Assembly: GCA_020284085.1 (NCBI GenBank)
Contig: JACEVL010000144.1
Span: 747,501 to 811,500, forward strand
From: Aporrectodea caliginosa
Lineage: Eukaryota > Annelida > Clitellata > Crassiclitellata > Lumbricidae
Length of the DNA: 64,000 nt
Direction of reading: 5' to 3'
The translations under genes were made by a program, and so were the position numbers. A model generated the notes under the pieces. The model saw nothing but the letters and a program-made list of their open reading frames with translations, did not search any database and was not told where the DNA came from. Positions 39,665 to 51,742 of the stretch are shown in pieces (within the stretch, counting starts at the first letter, position 1; the number at the start of each line of letters is the position of its first letter).

Positions 39665-41100
39665 GAGGACAAAAACCAGTCACATTGAATATTACAAAAA
39701 CGTCGACAGGGAAATCTCAATTGGTTACAGCACTCGGTCTGTAATACACAGAGCAGTGCTTCCTAAAGTAGTGGTCTGCGGGCCCGCGAGCCCTCAGTTG
39801 CCGGACCACAAAGTCAGTCAGGAAAATTGTCAACTTGTCTCGGAATAAAAAAAATGGCTATAATATTTTTACTAGTCATAACAAAAAACACTTATTAGGG
39901 TAGCATTTAAAAGGCAATAGAGATTCCAGTTCGCTAGCTGTATGGAAGGGCTCGATGGCGAATACGAACGGATACACTAATGTATTGGAAGAAGGGATGT
40001 TGCAGAAAAAGGATTAGTATTATATTTGTCCGTATACGCGAGCTGCAAATCATACAAAGCAATGTACTACTTTAAAGTTTAAACCAACACACAGAAATTG
40101 CTTTTACAAGTAGTTACATGATTATTACGGCCGCGTACTGACTCTAAGGTACGATCCACAGACCACGTGTGACGAACACGAGGTTTGTGCGAAGGACTTT
40201 TTTAATTATTAGGTAACGCTGAAGGCCATTCTAAAACTCTTGTTCTTTAAACAAATTACAAATCCTATTAAATTATGTCCAGTTTCACCAGCTGCAGTTG
40301 TTATTTTCAATTAATAAGTTTCATAATGTCAACAAAATAATTATCACTACCGGAAGCGTCGGTCGTCTTATGATTAAAAGAAGAATAGACTTGAAATAAT
40401 AAACTGGAATTTATAGCGCGCAATAAAACACAAGTCTTGCACGAGAGCGCGTTGCGCTGTGTTCTTAGTCATAGCTAGTGTAATGAGAATAGATGAGTTT
40501 TTAATTTTGATGTAAATTGAGAAGCAGATGAACATTGATGGATTTTAACTGGGAGACTGTTCCATTCTCTGGGTCCTGAGACAGCAAAAGCACGATTTTG
40601 TGACTAATTAATTAGAATTAGCATTTGTTCGAATTTCACACTGTAATTAGAATTAGAATTAGCATGTTTTACGAGAACTGATCAATTTGAATTAGAATTA
40701 GCACTCGACTGATTAGCCTAATTAGAATTAGAATTAGCTACCTATAGCTGTTAATTGGCTAATTACTTAGTTTCTAATTAATTAGTTACCCATCACTAAA
40801 ATAAGCCACCGCACGGTCGGTTTACAAACTGGTAGCCTCACGTCTACAGGCTAAGGTTACGTGCCAATGTAGGATAGCTTCATAGTTCATACTTAAGCCT
40901 ACTAATGAGTTGGTGCACGCATGCGCTTGGACGTCTGATATCAGCGGCGCCGCTAGACATACGCACTTACGCAAGTGCGTACAGCGCTGAAAGGCTAAGA
41001 AATGAAAAATTGCAAAATGAAAAAGTGAAATATTATTAAGTTACAAAATTATAATTACTTAGGTACTAGTTTTAATATTAGGTAAACTAACAGTCTAACA
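39665..41100. other. Region upstream of PRMT, repeat fragments
   Basis: A hAT-like left end CAGTGCTTCCTAAAGTAGTG at 39754 matches the element at 9650. At 40597-40795, AATTAGAATTAG repeats lie between GTGACTAATTAATTAG and CTAATTAATTAGTTACCC, an inverted-ended MITE. GGCGCCGCTAGACATACG near 40945 resembles 49250. No promoter or exon can be placed. Confidence 0.45.
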
Positions 41101-41105
41101 CCATT

Positions 41106-41880
<775 letters not shown>

Positions 41881-41959
41881 AACCAAATTGACCTAATAAA
41901 TGCATGCCATTATGATTACTCTTGTGCAAAATCGGTAACGAAGTGAATGAACAATTGAG

Positions 41960-43525
41960 ACCTTACCCTCCAATTCGCTCTTCCTCCCTTTCCTCCAATT
42001 CGCTCTTCCTCCCTTTCCTCCATTTCTGCTCTTCCTCCCTTTCCTCCATTCGCTCTTCCTCCCTTTCCTCCACCTGCTCTTCCTCCCTTTCCTCCATTTA
42101 AAACTCTTCCTCCTTTCCTCCATTCGCTCTTCCTCCCTTTCACTCCAATTCGCTCTTCCTCACCCTCTTTCCTCCAATTCGCTCTTCCTCCCTTTCCTCC
42201 ATTCGCTCTTCCTCCCTTTCCTCCAATTCGCTCTTCCTCCCTTTCCTCCACTTCTTTCTTCCTCCCTTTCCTCCATTCGCTCTTCCTCCCTTTCCTCCAT
42301 TTTCGCTCTTCCTCCCTTTCCTCCATTCCTGCTCTTCCTCCTTTACTCCTTTCCTCCTTTCCTCCATTTCGCTCTTCCTCCCTTTCACTCTTTCCTTCCT
42401 CCTTTCCTCCATCTTCGCTCTTCCTCCCTTTCCTCCATTCGCTCTTCCTCCCTTTCATTCCTCCCTTTCTCTTCCTTTCCTTTTCCTCCCTTTCCTCTTC
42501 TGCCTCCCTTTCCTCCATTTCTATGCTCCGTTTCCTCCCTTTCCTCCATTTCGCTCTTCCTCCTTTCCTCCATTTCGCTCTTCCTCCCTTTCCTCCATTT
42601 CGCTCTTCCTCCCTTTCCTCCATTTCGCTCTTCCTCCCTTTCTCCATTTCTGCTCTCTTCCTCCCTTTCCTCCATTTCCATCTCTTCCTCCCTTTCCTCC
42701 ATTTTGCTCTCTTCCTCCCTTTCCTCCATTTCGCTCTTCCTCCCTTCCCTCCATTTCGCTCTTCCTCCCTTTCCTCCATTTCGCTCTTCCTCCCTTTCCT
42801 CCATTTCGCTCTTCCTCCCTTTCACTCCATTTCGCTCTTCCTCTCTTTCCTCCATTTCGCTCTTCCTCCCTTTCTCCATTTCCTCTCTTTCTCCTTTCCT
42901 CATCCAGTTTCTATTTCGCTCTTCCTCCCTTTCCTCCATTTCTCTCTTCCTCCCTTTCCTCCATTTCGCTCTTCCTCCCTTTCCTCCATTCACTCTCTTC
43001 CTCCCTTTTCCTCCATTTCGCTCTCTTCCTCCCTTTCCTCCATTTCACTCTCTTCCTCCCTTTCACCTCCATTTCGCTCTTCCTCCATTTCCTCCATTTC
43101 AAACTCTCCCTCCCTTTTCCTCCATTTCCATTCCTCTTCTCCTCCCTTTCCTCAAAATTTCCTCTCCTCTACCCCTCCCTTTTCTCTCTTCCTCCCTTTC
43201 CTCCATTTCATCTGCCATCCTTCCTCCCTTTCACTCCATTTCTCTCCTTCTTCCTCCTCCTTTCCTCCATTTTCTCCTACCCTCTTCCTCCCTTTCTCCA
43301 TTTCTCTCTCACTTTCCTCCTCCTTTGCATCTCCCATTTCGCTCTTCCTCCCTTTCCTCCATTTCGCTCTTCTCTCTTCCTCCCTTTTCTCCATTTCTCC
43401 TCTTCCTCCCTTTCTACTCCATTTCTGCTCTCTTCCTCCCTTTCCCCATTTTGCTCTTTCCTCCCTTTCTCCATTTCTCTCTCTTTTCTCCTCCCTTCCT
43501 CTCCATTTCACTCTCTTCCTCCCGG
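41960..43525 (+). repeat. Polypyrimidine minisatellite, about 25-bp unit
   Basis: About 1.57 kb of CTTCCTCCCTTTCCTCC plus ATTTCGCT or variants, with a unit near 24-25 bp and length variants (missing C, added CT). The plus strand is almost free of purines apart from the A and G in CATT and CGCT. Long frames in several phases on both strands (EEREEERNGGKGGRAKW and its opposite) are artefacts of the stop-free unit. Confidence 0.95.
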
Positions 43526-43716
43526 CCTTTGGCATTCTCCGTCCAACTGTTTACTTAAAGTGCACATAAATAATGTATATTATACAGTATGTGCACACAG
43601 ACGTACTTATTTAGATATATATGCATGTATGTATAAGTCAAATAATAATGTGTTCACAGTAGGTGTATAATATATCATATCTAGGCAAGTATAATGTGTG
43701 CATTGTACACAACAAA

Positions 43717-43719
<3 letters not shown>

Positions 43720-43758
<39 letters not shown>
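43720..43758 (+). repeat. (CA)n microsatellite
   Basis: Pure CA dinucleotide array. Confidence 0.95.
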
Positions 43759-43761
<3 letters not shown>

Positions 43762-43799
43762 CTGCTGCAATTGGTACCTGAGTTATGGCATTATATATT

Positions 43800-43989
43800 G
43801 CTCGTTAGTGTAGTGGTTAGCATACTGGTCTGTCAGTTGAGAGGTCGGAGTTCAGATCCTGGCCAGGGCAGAAATTTTATTCTAGATTTCTGGCCCATCT
43901 ATAGATGCTCCTAGCCAACTCTGCTATAATAAATATGCTGATCCTACATTATTGGTGGGAAACTGAGATGGGGAGGGAGAGAATAGGCC

Positions 43990-44000
<11 letters not shown>
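43800..44000 (+). mobile_element. tRNA-derived SINE S1, copy c, with AT microsatellite
   Basis: TAGTGTAGTGGTTAGCATAC (A box) and GGTCGGAGTTCAGATCCTGG (B box) on the plus strand, then the S1 body (GCTCCTAGCCAACTCTGC, GGTGGGAAACTGAGATGGG). It ends in (AT)n at 43992-44036 rather than the usual S1 3' end, so it is truncated or interrupted. Confidence 0.75.
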
Positions 44001-44039
<39 letters not shown>

Positions 44040-45133
44040 TTATATATATGCCCTTAATCACTGTCTATGTATGTAGCCCATATAACTGGATATGCAGATT
44101 TATTTGCTTGACATGCTTGGTTAATCTTCATAGGTGTTCTTGCATGGACCTATATGTAACAAGGTTGTCTGTTATGTATGTTGGCATCCATACATGCATG
44201 TTTGTGTTGCAGATAAATCTATTAATCACATGCACATACACAGGCAGACAAACAACCATACCTGCCACTCTCTATGTGATTAAACTCTGTCAAAGTGCTA
44301 ATATGATGTCTACTAAAAGCATATACTAGATGCTGCAAGACATTAACAGTCTAGCGTCAAAATTCACTGTCACCTATGGCATTTACCACACAAGGCCAGA
44401 ATAAAATTTAGCTACTTATAGTTCACATGTACATTGTTTACTATGAAAGTGCATGTGGATTTAATTTACATGTGTGCTCTTCCAAGATTAAGAATAAGAT
44501 TTAAACTGGCCTGTCTGATATCTAAAACTCTTACAATGACCTCTTCCACCTAACTTCACCCACTAGGATCGTCCTGTGTTTTTCCCTGCAGTCTGGAATC
44601 TTTGAGTATGGATCTTTTGGTTGAACAATGATATCATGGGTTCTCGTGTATTCCGCATTGCTGCTTAGGAATGAAACTGAGTTAACTGACTACGAATTTT
44701 TCTTCGATGTTTAAACATTTTCTTGTCCTTGAAGAAATGCCTATGAACTAAATTATTTCTCATGGTCTTTCATACATACTGGATGGATATCCAGCTCTTT
44801 ACCTGGCAACTGACTAACCATGCCTCAGATTCGTATTTCTGTGTGAGTGCTTGTGTAAAAGTTTAAATCTAATAATAACGATGATGATGATGATGATAAT
44901 AATAGTAATAATTATATTTTTGCCTTATGATGGATTATACTTACCTCAGGTAAAAACTTATAATATATGATAATTATAATAGTGGCATCATTGCTGTATC
45001 ATATATTTTTATTATTTTTATTTTTGCTATTTTTATTTTATAATAGCAGCAACAACAATAACAGGGTGTCAGCAATTCAGACCAACTGAGCCCAGATGGG
45101 ATGTCTCTAGTAGGGATCGTCTGTTGTCTTATG
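44040..45133. other. Spacer, no gene seen
   Basis: Short open frames only. GAT/AAT-rich trinucleotide tract at 44878-44912. Confidence 0.4.
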
Positions 45134-45563
45134 CAGTGCTACCACTCTCCATTTATGAAATCCCAAGATCTTGCCAGAAAAATCCCAAGATTGGCCAAGA
45201 GTGTACAAAAAATCCCAAGCAACTGAAAAGGAAAGAGCTGTGATGAACTATGAAATGTGTTTTAACAATCACAATTATTCACAGAAATGTTGAGTTTAAG
45301 AACTGGCAAAGAAAGAACAGAGCATAACATTGAATTGACAAATTACAATGTTTACAAGTTGCAATAATAACAAACGTCTTTCCGACAGAGCCACTGAGCG
45401 AGTTTTTCTAATCTAATTCGTTGCCACTGTTGGAAAGTACGGTAAAAACCAGTCTGTAGACCTTAGAAAAATTCCCAAGATTGCTATGCAAAATCCCCAG
45501 AGCCCAAGTCGACCCCAAAATCCCAAGATCTTGGGAAAAATCCCTAGTATAGTGGTAGCATGG
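45134..45563. mobile_element. hAT MITE, 430 bp, with 8-bp target duplication
   Basis: Left end CAGTGCTACCACT and right end AGTGGTAGCATGG are inverted. GTCTTATG (45126-45133) and GTCTTGTG (45564-45571) form a target duplication with one mismatch. Inside, AAATCCCAAGATCTTG near each end is also in inverted orientation. Confidence 0.75.
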
Positions 45564-45799
45564 GTCTTGTGGCGTCTCTTACTTGCCTGCCTGCATGACA
45601 GCGTGCTTTTCTGCCTGTCTGCGGGTCTGTCTGCGTGCCTGTTGGCGCTTATGTGGCCCGGTGATTTTCAGTTGCTCTTTCTTTCGAATCGGCCCTACTT
45701 TTTTGCCGATGAATCATTGTGGAATGATCTCAGAAAGCATTGGCTGCTGCTAGCCCGAAAGGCTAATTGAAGCAGACAATGACAAATAGCCTGCTGGCA

Positions 45800-46165
45800 A
45801 TTGGGTTGCGCGGGAGTCAAGTGGCTAGCCTGGCGGACTGTCAACCCTGAGGTTGGGGAGGGTTCCATCTCCCACCAGGTCAGAAAGTTGTTTTCAGATA
45901 TCAGCTCTTTACACTGATCGTACAGGAGATGAGGGAGAGAGGGCTGGCAACGTACTCTCATATGCCGAGGTTGAGAAAAATGAAGTCGTTACAATTTTGC
46001 AGGACTTTTGATAAATACTTAGATACGTTCCTCTTTATTAACTGGTGGGCTAAGTGCCTCTTTTTGTTGTCTCAAGACCTCTTTCTTTTCTCTGGGTCTC
46101 TTGCACTAGGAGCACCTCTGATTGGTGTGCAATGCGAGAGGCACTATATAAATTGATAAATACAG
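45800..46165 (+). mobile_element. tRNA-derived SINE S1, copy d, followed by a LINE 3' end
   Basis: 45800-45995 has AGTGGCTAGCCTGGCGGACT, GAGGTTGGGGAGGGTTCCAT (diverged B box) and the S1 3' part CATATGCCGAGGTTGAG. From about 46030, CTCTTGCACTAGGAGCACCT, GAGAGGCACTATATAAATTG and a tail of ATACAATACA units look like a separate CR1-like 3' end. Confidence 0.6.
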
Positions 46166-46184
46166 TACAATACAATACATATAT

Positions 46185-46444
46185 ACACATTTTGTTCCCT
46201 TTGGGCACACTTCAAAGGTGCGGCTTTGTGCCTTTTCAGTGGTTGGGGCTCACAACAAGGAATAACCTTCCTTCAGATCTCGCATGTCCTTTTAACTAGG
46301 GTCTTTGTTTACACCTTTGGCCAGTTATTTGAAAACTGTTCTCTATCGTCGCAGTTGAGCTGGGAGCGCATCTGAGTAGGTATCTTGGAGGGACACATAT
46401 AAGTGCCTTGAAAGAATGAATGAATGAATTAATGAATAAATGAA
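46185..46444 (+). mobile_element. L2-like LINE 3' end with (TGAA)n tail
   Basis: GTTGAGCTGGGAGCGCATCT, then ATATAAGTGCCTTGAAAGAA and a TGAA tail at 46410-46444, parallel to the element at 11030-11842. Only about 250 bp remains and its coding part is degraded. Confidence 0.7.
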
Positions 46445-47614
46445 TGCATACTTATTTCCATGGCTGCTTCCCTGGATTTGCTTAAGGTTAGTTACTGTTT
46501 AACAACGCTGTGTTATATAACAAAATGATTAGCATCGCCCTCCTCCTTTATCCAGGCTCGGGATTGGCACCACCAGTGTTAGTCATTGGCGTAGTATTTT
46601 TTCCTAAAGGACTGCTCTTCTGTTCCTATAGGGCAGTGACTGCCAGTCATTCATTCATTGTGTGCCTTTAGCCAACATCGTTCATTGTGACCCAGAGCTG
46701 TGAAGCACGAATATGAGCTTCCTTTAGTCTGGATCATAGGACAGGATTAGTCGTTTGATTTTATTAGCTTCTGACGTTTGCAACAAAAATATTTAGAGCA
46801 TTTTGTGATATGGCTGAAAGGCGTCGTATGATGTTCAGGCCAGGTCAGGCCCGCAAACCGATAGGCTTGTTGGCGATACCGTCAGGGACGATTTAAGTTA
46901 CTTACTTTTAGGCCTCTAGGCTTTTTAGGTTATTGGCGTTTTTGGCTACACCCATTCGGGCATAATAGCAGTATGTGTAAGGTTCTGCTGGGCTAAACCG
47001 TGAGCGTGGGGTGGGGAGCGTCGGCTGAGAGAGGGGGTTCGAGGGAGGGAGAAAGGCTGAGGCGTAATACGCTCTCTACTGTCACCTGTCATTCTCGATT
47101 CACCTGGGCTGACTCTTCTCTGGCCTTTGGTTATACGTAAGTGGCCTAAAAGGCTAAAAGCTATAACATTTGGATCAGGAGAGTTTCTTTCTCAGGACGA
47201 CTCTCTTATCAATGCGCAATACGACATTCATCGCATGCGATTAAATGTAGTGTTTACAGAGCATAACACTATGAATAGTTACGATAAGCGTAAGTTATTA
47301 GGACAGGAAGATTATATGCGTAAATATTGGTACATCGTTATCTGTTGGGTATATATCGACTTATAAACCAAAGTTTTCAAGTCATGTCGTGGTCCTATAC
47401 TGCACGATCCCATGACAACCCACAACAACGATTTCCACATTATAGCACCATGTCTCCTCGGGTTGACCCCTCCCAAGATTCTGACCTGGCACCAGAACGG
47501 ACCATGCAAACTGTCACTTACAGACTTCTTTTGATGTAGCTCCTGTGCTGAGGCTGGTCTCCCTGACGTGGAATTTGTGTGAAATTGAGAAATTTTGAGA
47601 TTTTATGTTGTATG
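46445..47614. other. Spacer with an R8 repeat copy
   Basis: 46496-46580 is a copy of R8 (TTTAACAACGCTG...CCAGGCTCGGGATTGGCACC). The rest shows no gene. Confidence 0.45.
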
Positions 47615-47910
47615 TGCGATAGTCTAATGGTTAGCATGCTGGACTGTCAACCGACAGATCAGAGGTTCAAAACCCTGCCTGGGGCAGATACTTGTTTTTA
47701 GATTTCCACTCCACCTGCTACCCCCCACCCCCTTAGCCTATTCAGCTATATCTTCCCACCCACAGTACACTGTGGGTGGGAAGACAAGGCGGCTAGGAAG
47801 AGGAACGGGCCACCCATCCTCATACACCGAGGCTGAGAAAATGAAGTCGCTTACACTTCATACCCATGGCTGTGTCAGGACTAGCTTAAGGGACTACTCT
47901 TCTTTTTATT
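47615..47910 (+). mobile_element. tRNA-derived SINE S1, copy e (most complete)
   Basis: A box AGTCTAATGGTTAGCATGCT, B box CAGAGGTTCAAAACCCTGCC, then the S1 body with a perfect 16-bp-arm hairpin TCTTCCCACCCACAGT / ACTGTGGGTGGGAAGA at about 47752-47787, then CCGAGGCTGAGAAAATGAAG, and the end AAGGGACTACTCTTC. Best reference copy for the family. Confidence 0.8.
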
Positions 47911-49420
47911 TTACATCTATATATTTATGAAAGATGATTCCGATCATTGTAGTAGATGACTTGCTAAGTATAATTGCTGCTGTAGGAGAGAATGTTTGTA
48001 TACTCTGCCTGCAAAAGGGCTTCTCAGAATATATGATTATTAATTAGTAATTGTTCATAACTAACTTCTTTTGCAATGGTGTCAAATGCACAAGGCATTA
48101 TTTGAAAGTGGACCAAAACCAATCTGTCAGGTCAACGTCCAGAAGATTAGTCCCCTAAGAGAAAGATATCAGATTTATTTTCTTAATTTGGTTGTTGTTA
48201 CCAGCGGCTATGGATATTATTTCTTTGTGGTGGATTTTCATTTGACTGGCGCTGAGAATTTGATTGTGTCTCATTACCTCCCTCTGAGTCCGTATGTGTC
48301 ATTTCCTCAATTTCTTCCTCTTTTCATTCTTCTTCTTGTTCCCTGGCCTCTTTAAGCTGTGATCTTCTTTTCAGTGAATGTGGACATGAACAAAACAAAA
48401 TCTAATTTGCGATAGATTTCTTCGGCACCCGCGGCCTGCATATCCGCTCAATCTACAACTCTTTGTCTCATGAAAAAATTAATAGCACTATCTTGCACGC
48501 ACTCTCGCAAGCACACACGCGTGCGCGCACACATGGGATTCATTTCACGTTTCTTTGTGTGTGTGTGTGTGTGTCTATAAAATGATCGCGCTGTAGTAGG
48601 TATCTGGAGTATAATTGCTCTTTGATCAGTTTCTCAATGTGTTGTCTTCCGATCACTTGGGGACCAGGAGCGAGGACCTGTGATACGTGGTGGATGACCT
48701 AGTTTTCTTGCCAAGTACAGGTACATTACAAGGCTTGATCCTATGAGAGGGTGACTGTGTAGGAAGTAGGGACCAAATTTCAAAATGTTTTGTTCCTTGA
48801 ACATTTACTAAAACTATGCATCATTACCACATGACTTCACGATTCGGTAGTTGAATCTTTCTTGCTTGGTTTGTGTACCATTTGTTAACTATTTCTGCTA
48901 ATTGTGTCTGATCAGCAATATGTTTATACCTCAAGGCTTATGGCGTTCTTGGAAATTGAACGTATTTTCTAGTTTTTATATTGATTTCAATAAATGTCTG
49001 GTTGCCAGTATTGTCTGTAGTGAAACTCAAACACGATCAAACTACATCTTAGCTACGAGTGACATCTGGTTCCTACCAGCACTGAATTTATAGAGCAATT
49101 TTGTTCAGATGACTGCTTAAACTGCTACCATTACAGTGTGGAAATTCAAAAAAGTTCGGACACTCGTTCTTCGTACCCCCCCACACTTTCGTCCCGGGCC
49201 CCGGCCTACGCATGGTCGCATGCTGATTGTGCGTACACAATTAAAATCCTAGCGGCGCCGCTGTCTGATATGTAGGCCTATATATTATAATAATTATCTA
49301 TCTTTCATTCTCTGTCGCCTGCATGTCTATTGTCCATGTCCTTTTTCTGTCTGTCTGCCGCAAGCACGGAGTATTAGGTTGTGGCCTATATCTATATCTT
49401 TCCTTCTATGTCTGTCTGTC
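47911..49420. other. Spacer with repeat fragments
   Basis: R6 copy at 48075-48155; (GT)n at 48556-48575. 49090-49260 contains the reversed counterpart of the MITE at 9188-9538 (GCTACCATTACAGTGTGG) followed by a C-rich part. Open frames have no family signature. Confidence 0.45.
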
Positions 49421-49432
49421 TATCTTTCTGTC

Positions 49433-49433
49433 A

Positions 49434-49499
<66 letters not shown>

Positions 49500-49501
49500 A
49501 T
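49433..49501 (+). repeat. (TGTC)n microsatellite
   Basis: Pure CTGT tetranucleotide array; poly-CLSV frames are artefacts. Confidence 0.95.
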
Positions 49502-49869
49502 ACATGTAACGTTTTACTTCTACATAATATTTCGATCGCTAGGTGCCTCTAATCCTGCTAATTATCCGTGTTCACATAAGCATGCAACTGTCTACAAGTA
49601 TTTGGCGTCGCATTACGGACTTGGGCAAACCTGTTGCCTAATTAATCACCCGACTTATGTAGCTCCACCGCTTTCTGTCATGCGATGGACTAGCTACCTG
49701 TCACGGTCGATGCGAAATTGTGGTCAAGTTGCATGTGATTGGGACACCATTTATAATTAGAATAGAAAACCCAACACATCGCGGTTGAGACCATACCTTA
49801 ATTTCCTGCGTTCATGTCAACCAGTCAACACGCTCCTGGCCAAGGTTCTGTCTGTCTGTAGGCCAGTGT

Positions 49870-50265
49870 GATTCTAACGATAACGATAACGAAAATGTTC
49901 GTTAACGAAATGATTTCGTTCGTCAACTGTAACTAACAAATATCATTAAATAAATAATGATTCAAAGAGACAGTCAGGTGGATGGCGTTTATAAACGGCG
50001 AGGGATATAAGAGGAATCGGGATGGTTAGATTAGTGAAAGAGCAATGTTCAGTTTTAGGTAAAGTGAAAGACTCAATTGTGGAGAGATAACAAGATGAGG
50101 GACCCTTCGCACTGGAAGCGCCTCTGATTATGTACTGTGAGAGGCGTATAAGTCCGAAGAATAGAGGTGTTGCAATGATTTCGATGGATCAGAACGATAG
50201 CTATAACTATAACTAACAAATATTATTAACTATAACTATAACTATAACGAAAATAACTTCAAGTT
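49870..50265. repeat. Degenerate AACGATAACGA-rich element
   Basis: AACGATAACGATAACGAAAA at 49876 and AACTATAACTATAACTATAA at 50230 bracket about 350 bp that also includes a LINE-like GAAGCGCCTCTGATTATG / GAGAGGCGTATAAG piece (50115-50155). It resembles the tract at 19375-19560. No coding capacity. Confidence 0.4.
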
Positions 50266-50574
50266 CAGTACTAGGCCTAGTCTGCGTCTGGAGCCCTGGC
50301 GATTAAGAGTTTGTCTCACTTTCGGCCTTGCGAAAAATGTCCTCTGACGTTGGGGCATTGCACAGGATGAATTGGATGAGTTTGAGACATTCATCGCCAG
50401 TGTAGGTCTGTGAATGACCCGATACCTTCTCTAAGGAAGCTTAAGGGTTCATGTTGACTTTGTCCATTGCGTGGTTTCGTTGACTCCCTGTGACTTGACT
50501 CCGAGTCCCTGCCTTCTAATCTAGTCTTCTAACATCCTCCTTCTTATCCCTCGGCTCATTCCAGGGCAATAAAA

Positions 50575-50665
50575 AAAACAGGGCTTACGGGGTTTTACGC
50601 CACGCCGGAGACCCTCCTGCTTCACTAGGAGCTTACGGGGTTTAACGCCACGCCAGAGGCTCAGC
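50575..50665 (+). repeat. 48-bp tandem duplication
   Basis: GCTTACGGGGTTTTACGCC at 50583 recurs as GCTTACGGGGTTTAACGCC at 50631, each followed by ACGCC and GAG. Two units only. The rest of 50266-51120 shows no gene. Confidence 0.7.
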
Positions 50666-51124
50666 AGGTAAAGAATAATACAAACACCACAACACAGAGC
50701 CGCAGTGCAACCGACGACCGTAACATGCATCTGAATCCATTTCATCTCCTCTCAAGCAGAAAACTTGCTGCCATTTCAGCAAACGGGTGCAAACACTTCA
50801 CAGGCACCAGTCACCTATAGAAACAGAGTAAAACAACGAAGGTTATTATTACGCGTTACGCCAGATAAACAGTATCATGAAAGGAAAGAATAAAATAATA
50901 TTGTCTTTTGGGGCGGCCCTTTCATGATACCTGTTTACCTACACCAAGAAGACTTATATTATCAAGTCGATCGTTACTTTCTGTGGCGGCCCTGTTGGTC
51001 GGTACCACGCTGACACACACCAGGAAGCTTTATGTTCCAGTTGTAAGTCAACCAGGTCAGCGATCGTGATTGAGCTCAACTGCCTGTGAAGATATGTGTG
51101 ATTGATCGCGCATTGTATATCTCA

Positions 51125-51420
51125 TCATGAAGAGAATGAAAAACGAAGAGGAAAAGAAAAAGAAGTAGGAAGAGGATAAGGAAAAGGAGGAAAAGGAGGA
51201 GAAGGAGGAGGAGGGGAAGAAGAAGAGGAGGAGGAGAAGGACGGATGCATACACAGGTACATACATAGGGCCTACCTACATACAACGTGCATACTTAGAC
51301 TTGCATACTTACTTACCTTACATACATACATACATAGAAGGAGACATACAAGATACATACATGGATACATACAACATACATACATAGTAAGTAAGTAAGT
51401 AAGTGTGTTCTTTATTAAAC
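51125..51420. repeat. Purine-rich (GAAGAG) tract and CATA/AAGT microsatellites
   Basis: AGGAGAAGGAGGAGG-type sequence at 51135-51240, CATA repeats at 51313-51385, and AAGT repeats at 51386-51404. Confidence 0.85.
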
Positions 51421-51740
51421 GCTGGCAAACGCCCTTCCTGGCGCTGTACATATCCAAAACTATACAGTTATATCAATTACAATTACAATTATCAAATAGT
51501 AGCGAAAAAGTTAGTAAATAGTAAACGAGGAGTGTGGAGGAGAAAAACACTATGGCCTAGCTGTACAACATCCTAGCCAAGAAACCGCGCCTGGTGAGGG
51601 AATCAAATCTAGAAGAACACGGTTATGTGAGCGTGGAGCGCAGAAGGACCATGAGAAGAGGAGAGGAAGGAGTAAGAGAGAATGAAGGAGACGGATACGA
51701 AGAAGAATACTCCCTTGAGATAGCTTGAGAGATTTTCTAT
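51386..51740 (-). mobile_element. LINE/SINE 3' end with ACTT tail (minus)
   Basis: On the minus strand the unit ends in GGCGTTTGCCAGCGTTTAAT, AAAGAACACACTTACTTACT. Related ends with the same tail lie at 55050-55110 and 63020-63075. The coding part is not recognisable. Confidence 0.5.
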
Positions 51741-51742
51741 GG

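Noticed and set aside
42523..43569. 348-codon open frame (and several overlapping frames on both strands)
   Set aside because: Lies wholly in a polypyrimidine minisatellite whose unit lacks stops; the translation is only the repeat.
43800..43870. tRNA gene candidates (also 47615, 32412 minus, 23258 minus)
   Set aside because: A and B boxes are present, but the cloverleaf is degraded and the sequence continues into a repeated non-tRNA body; these are SINEs.
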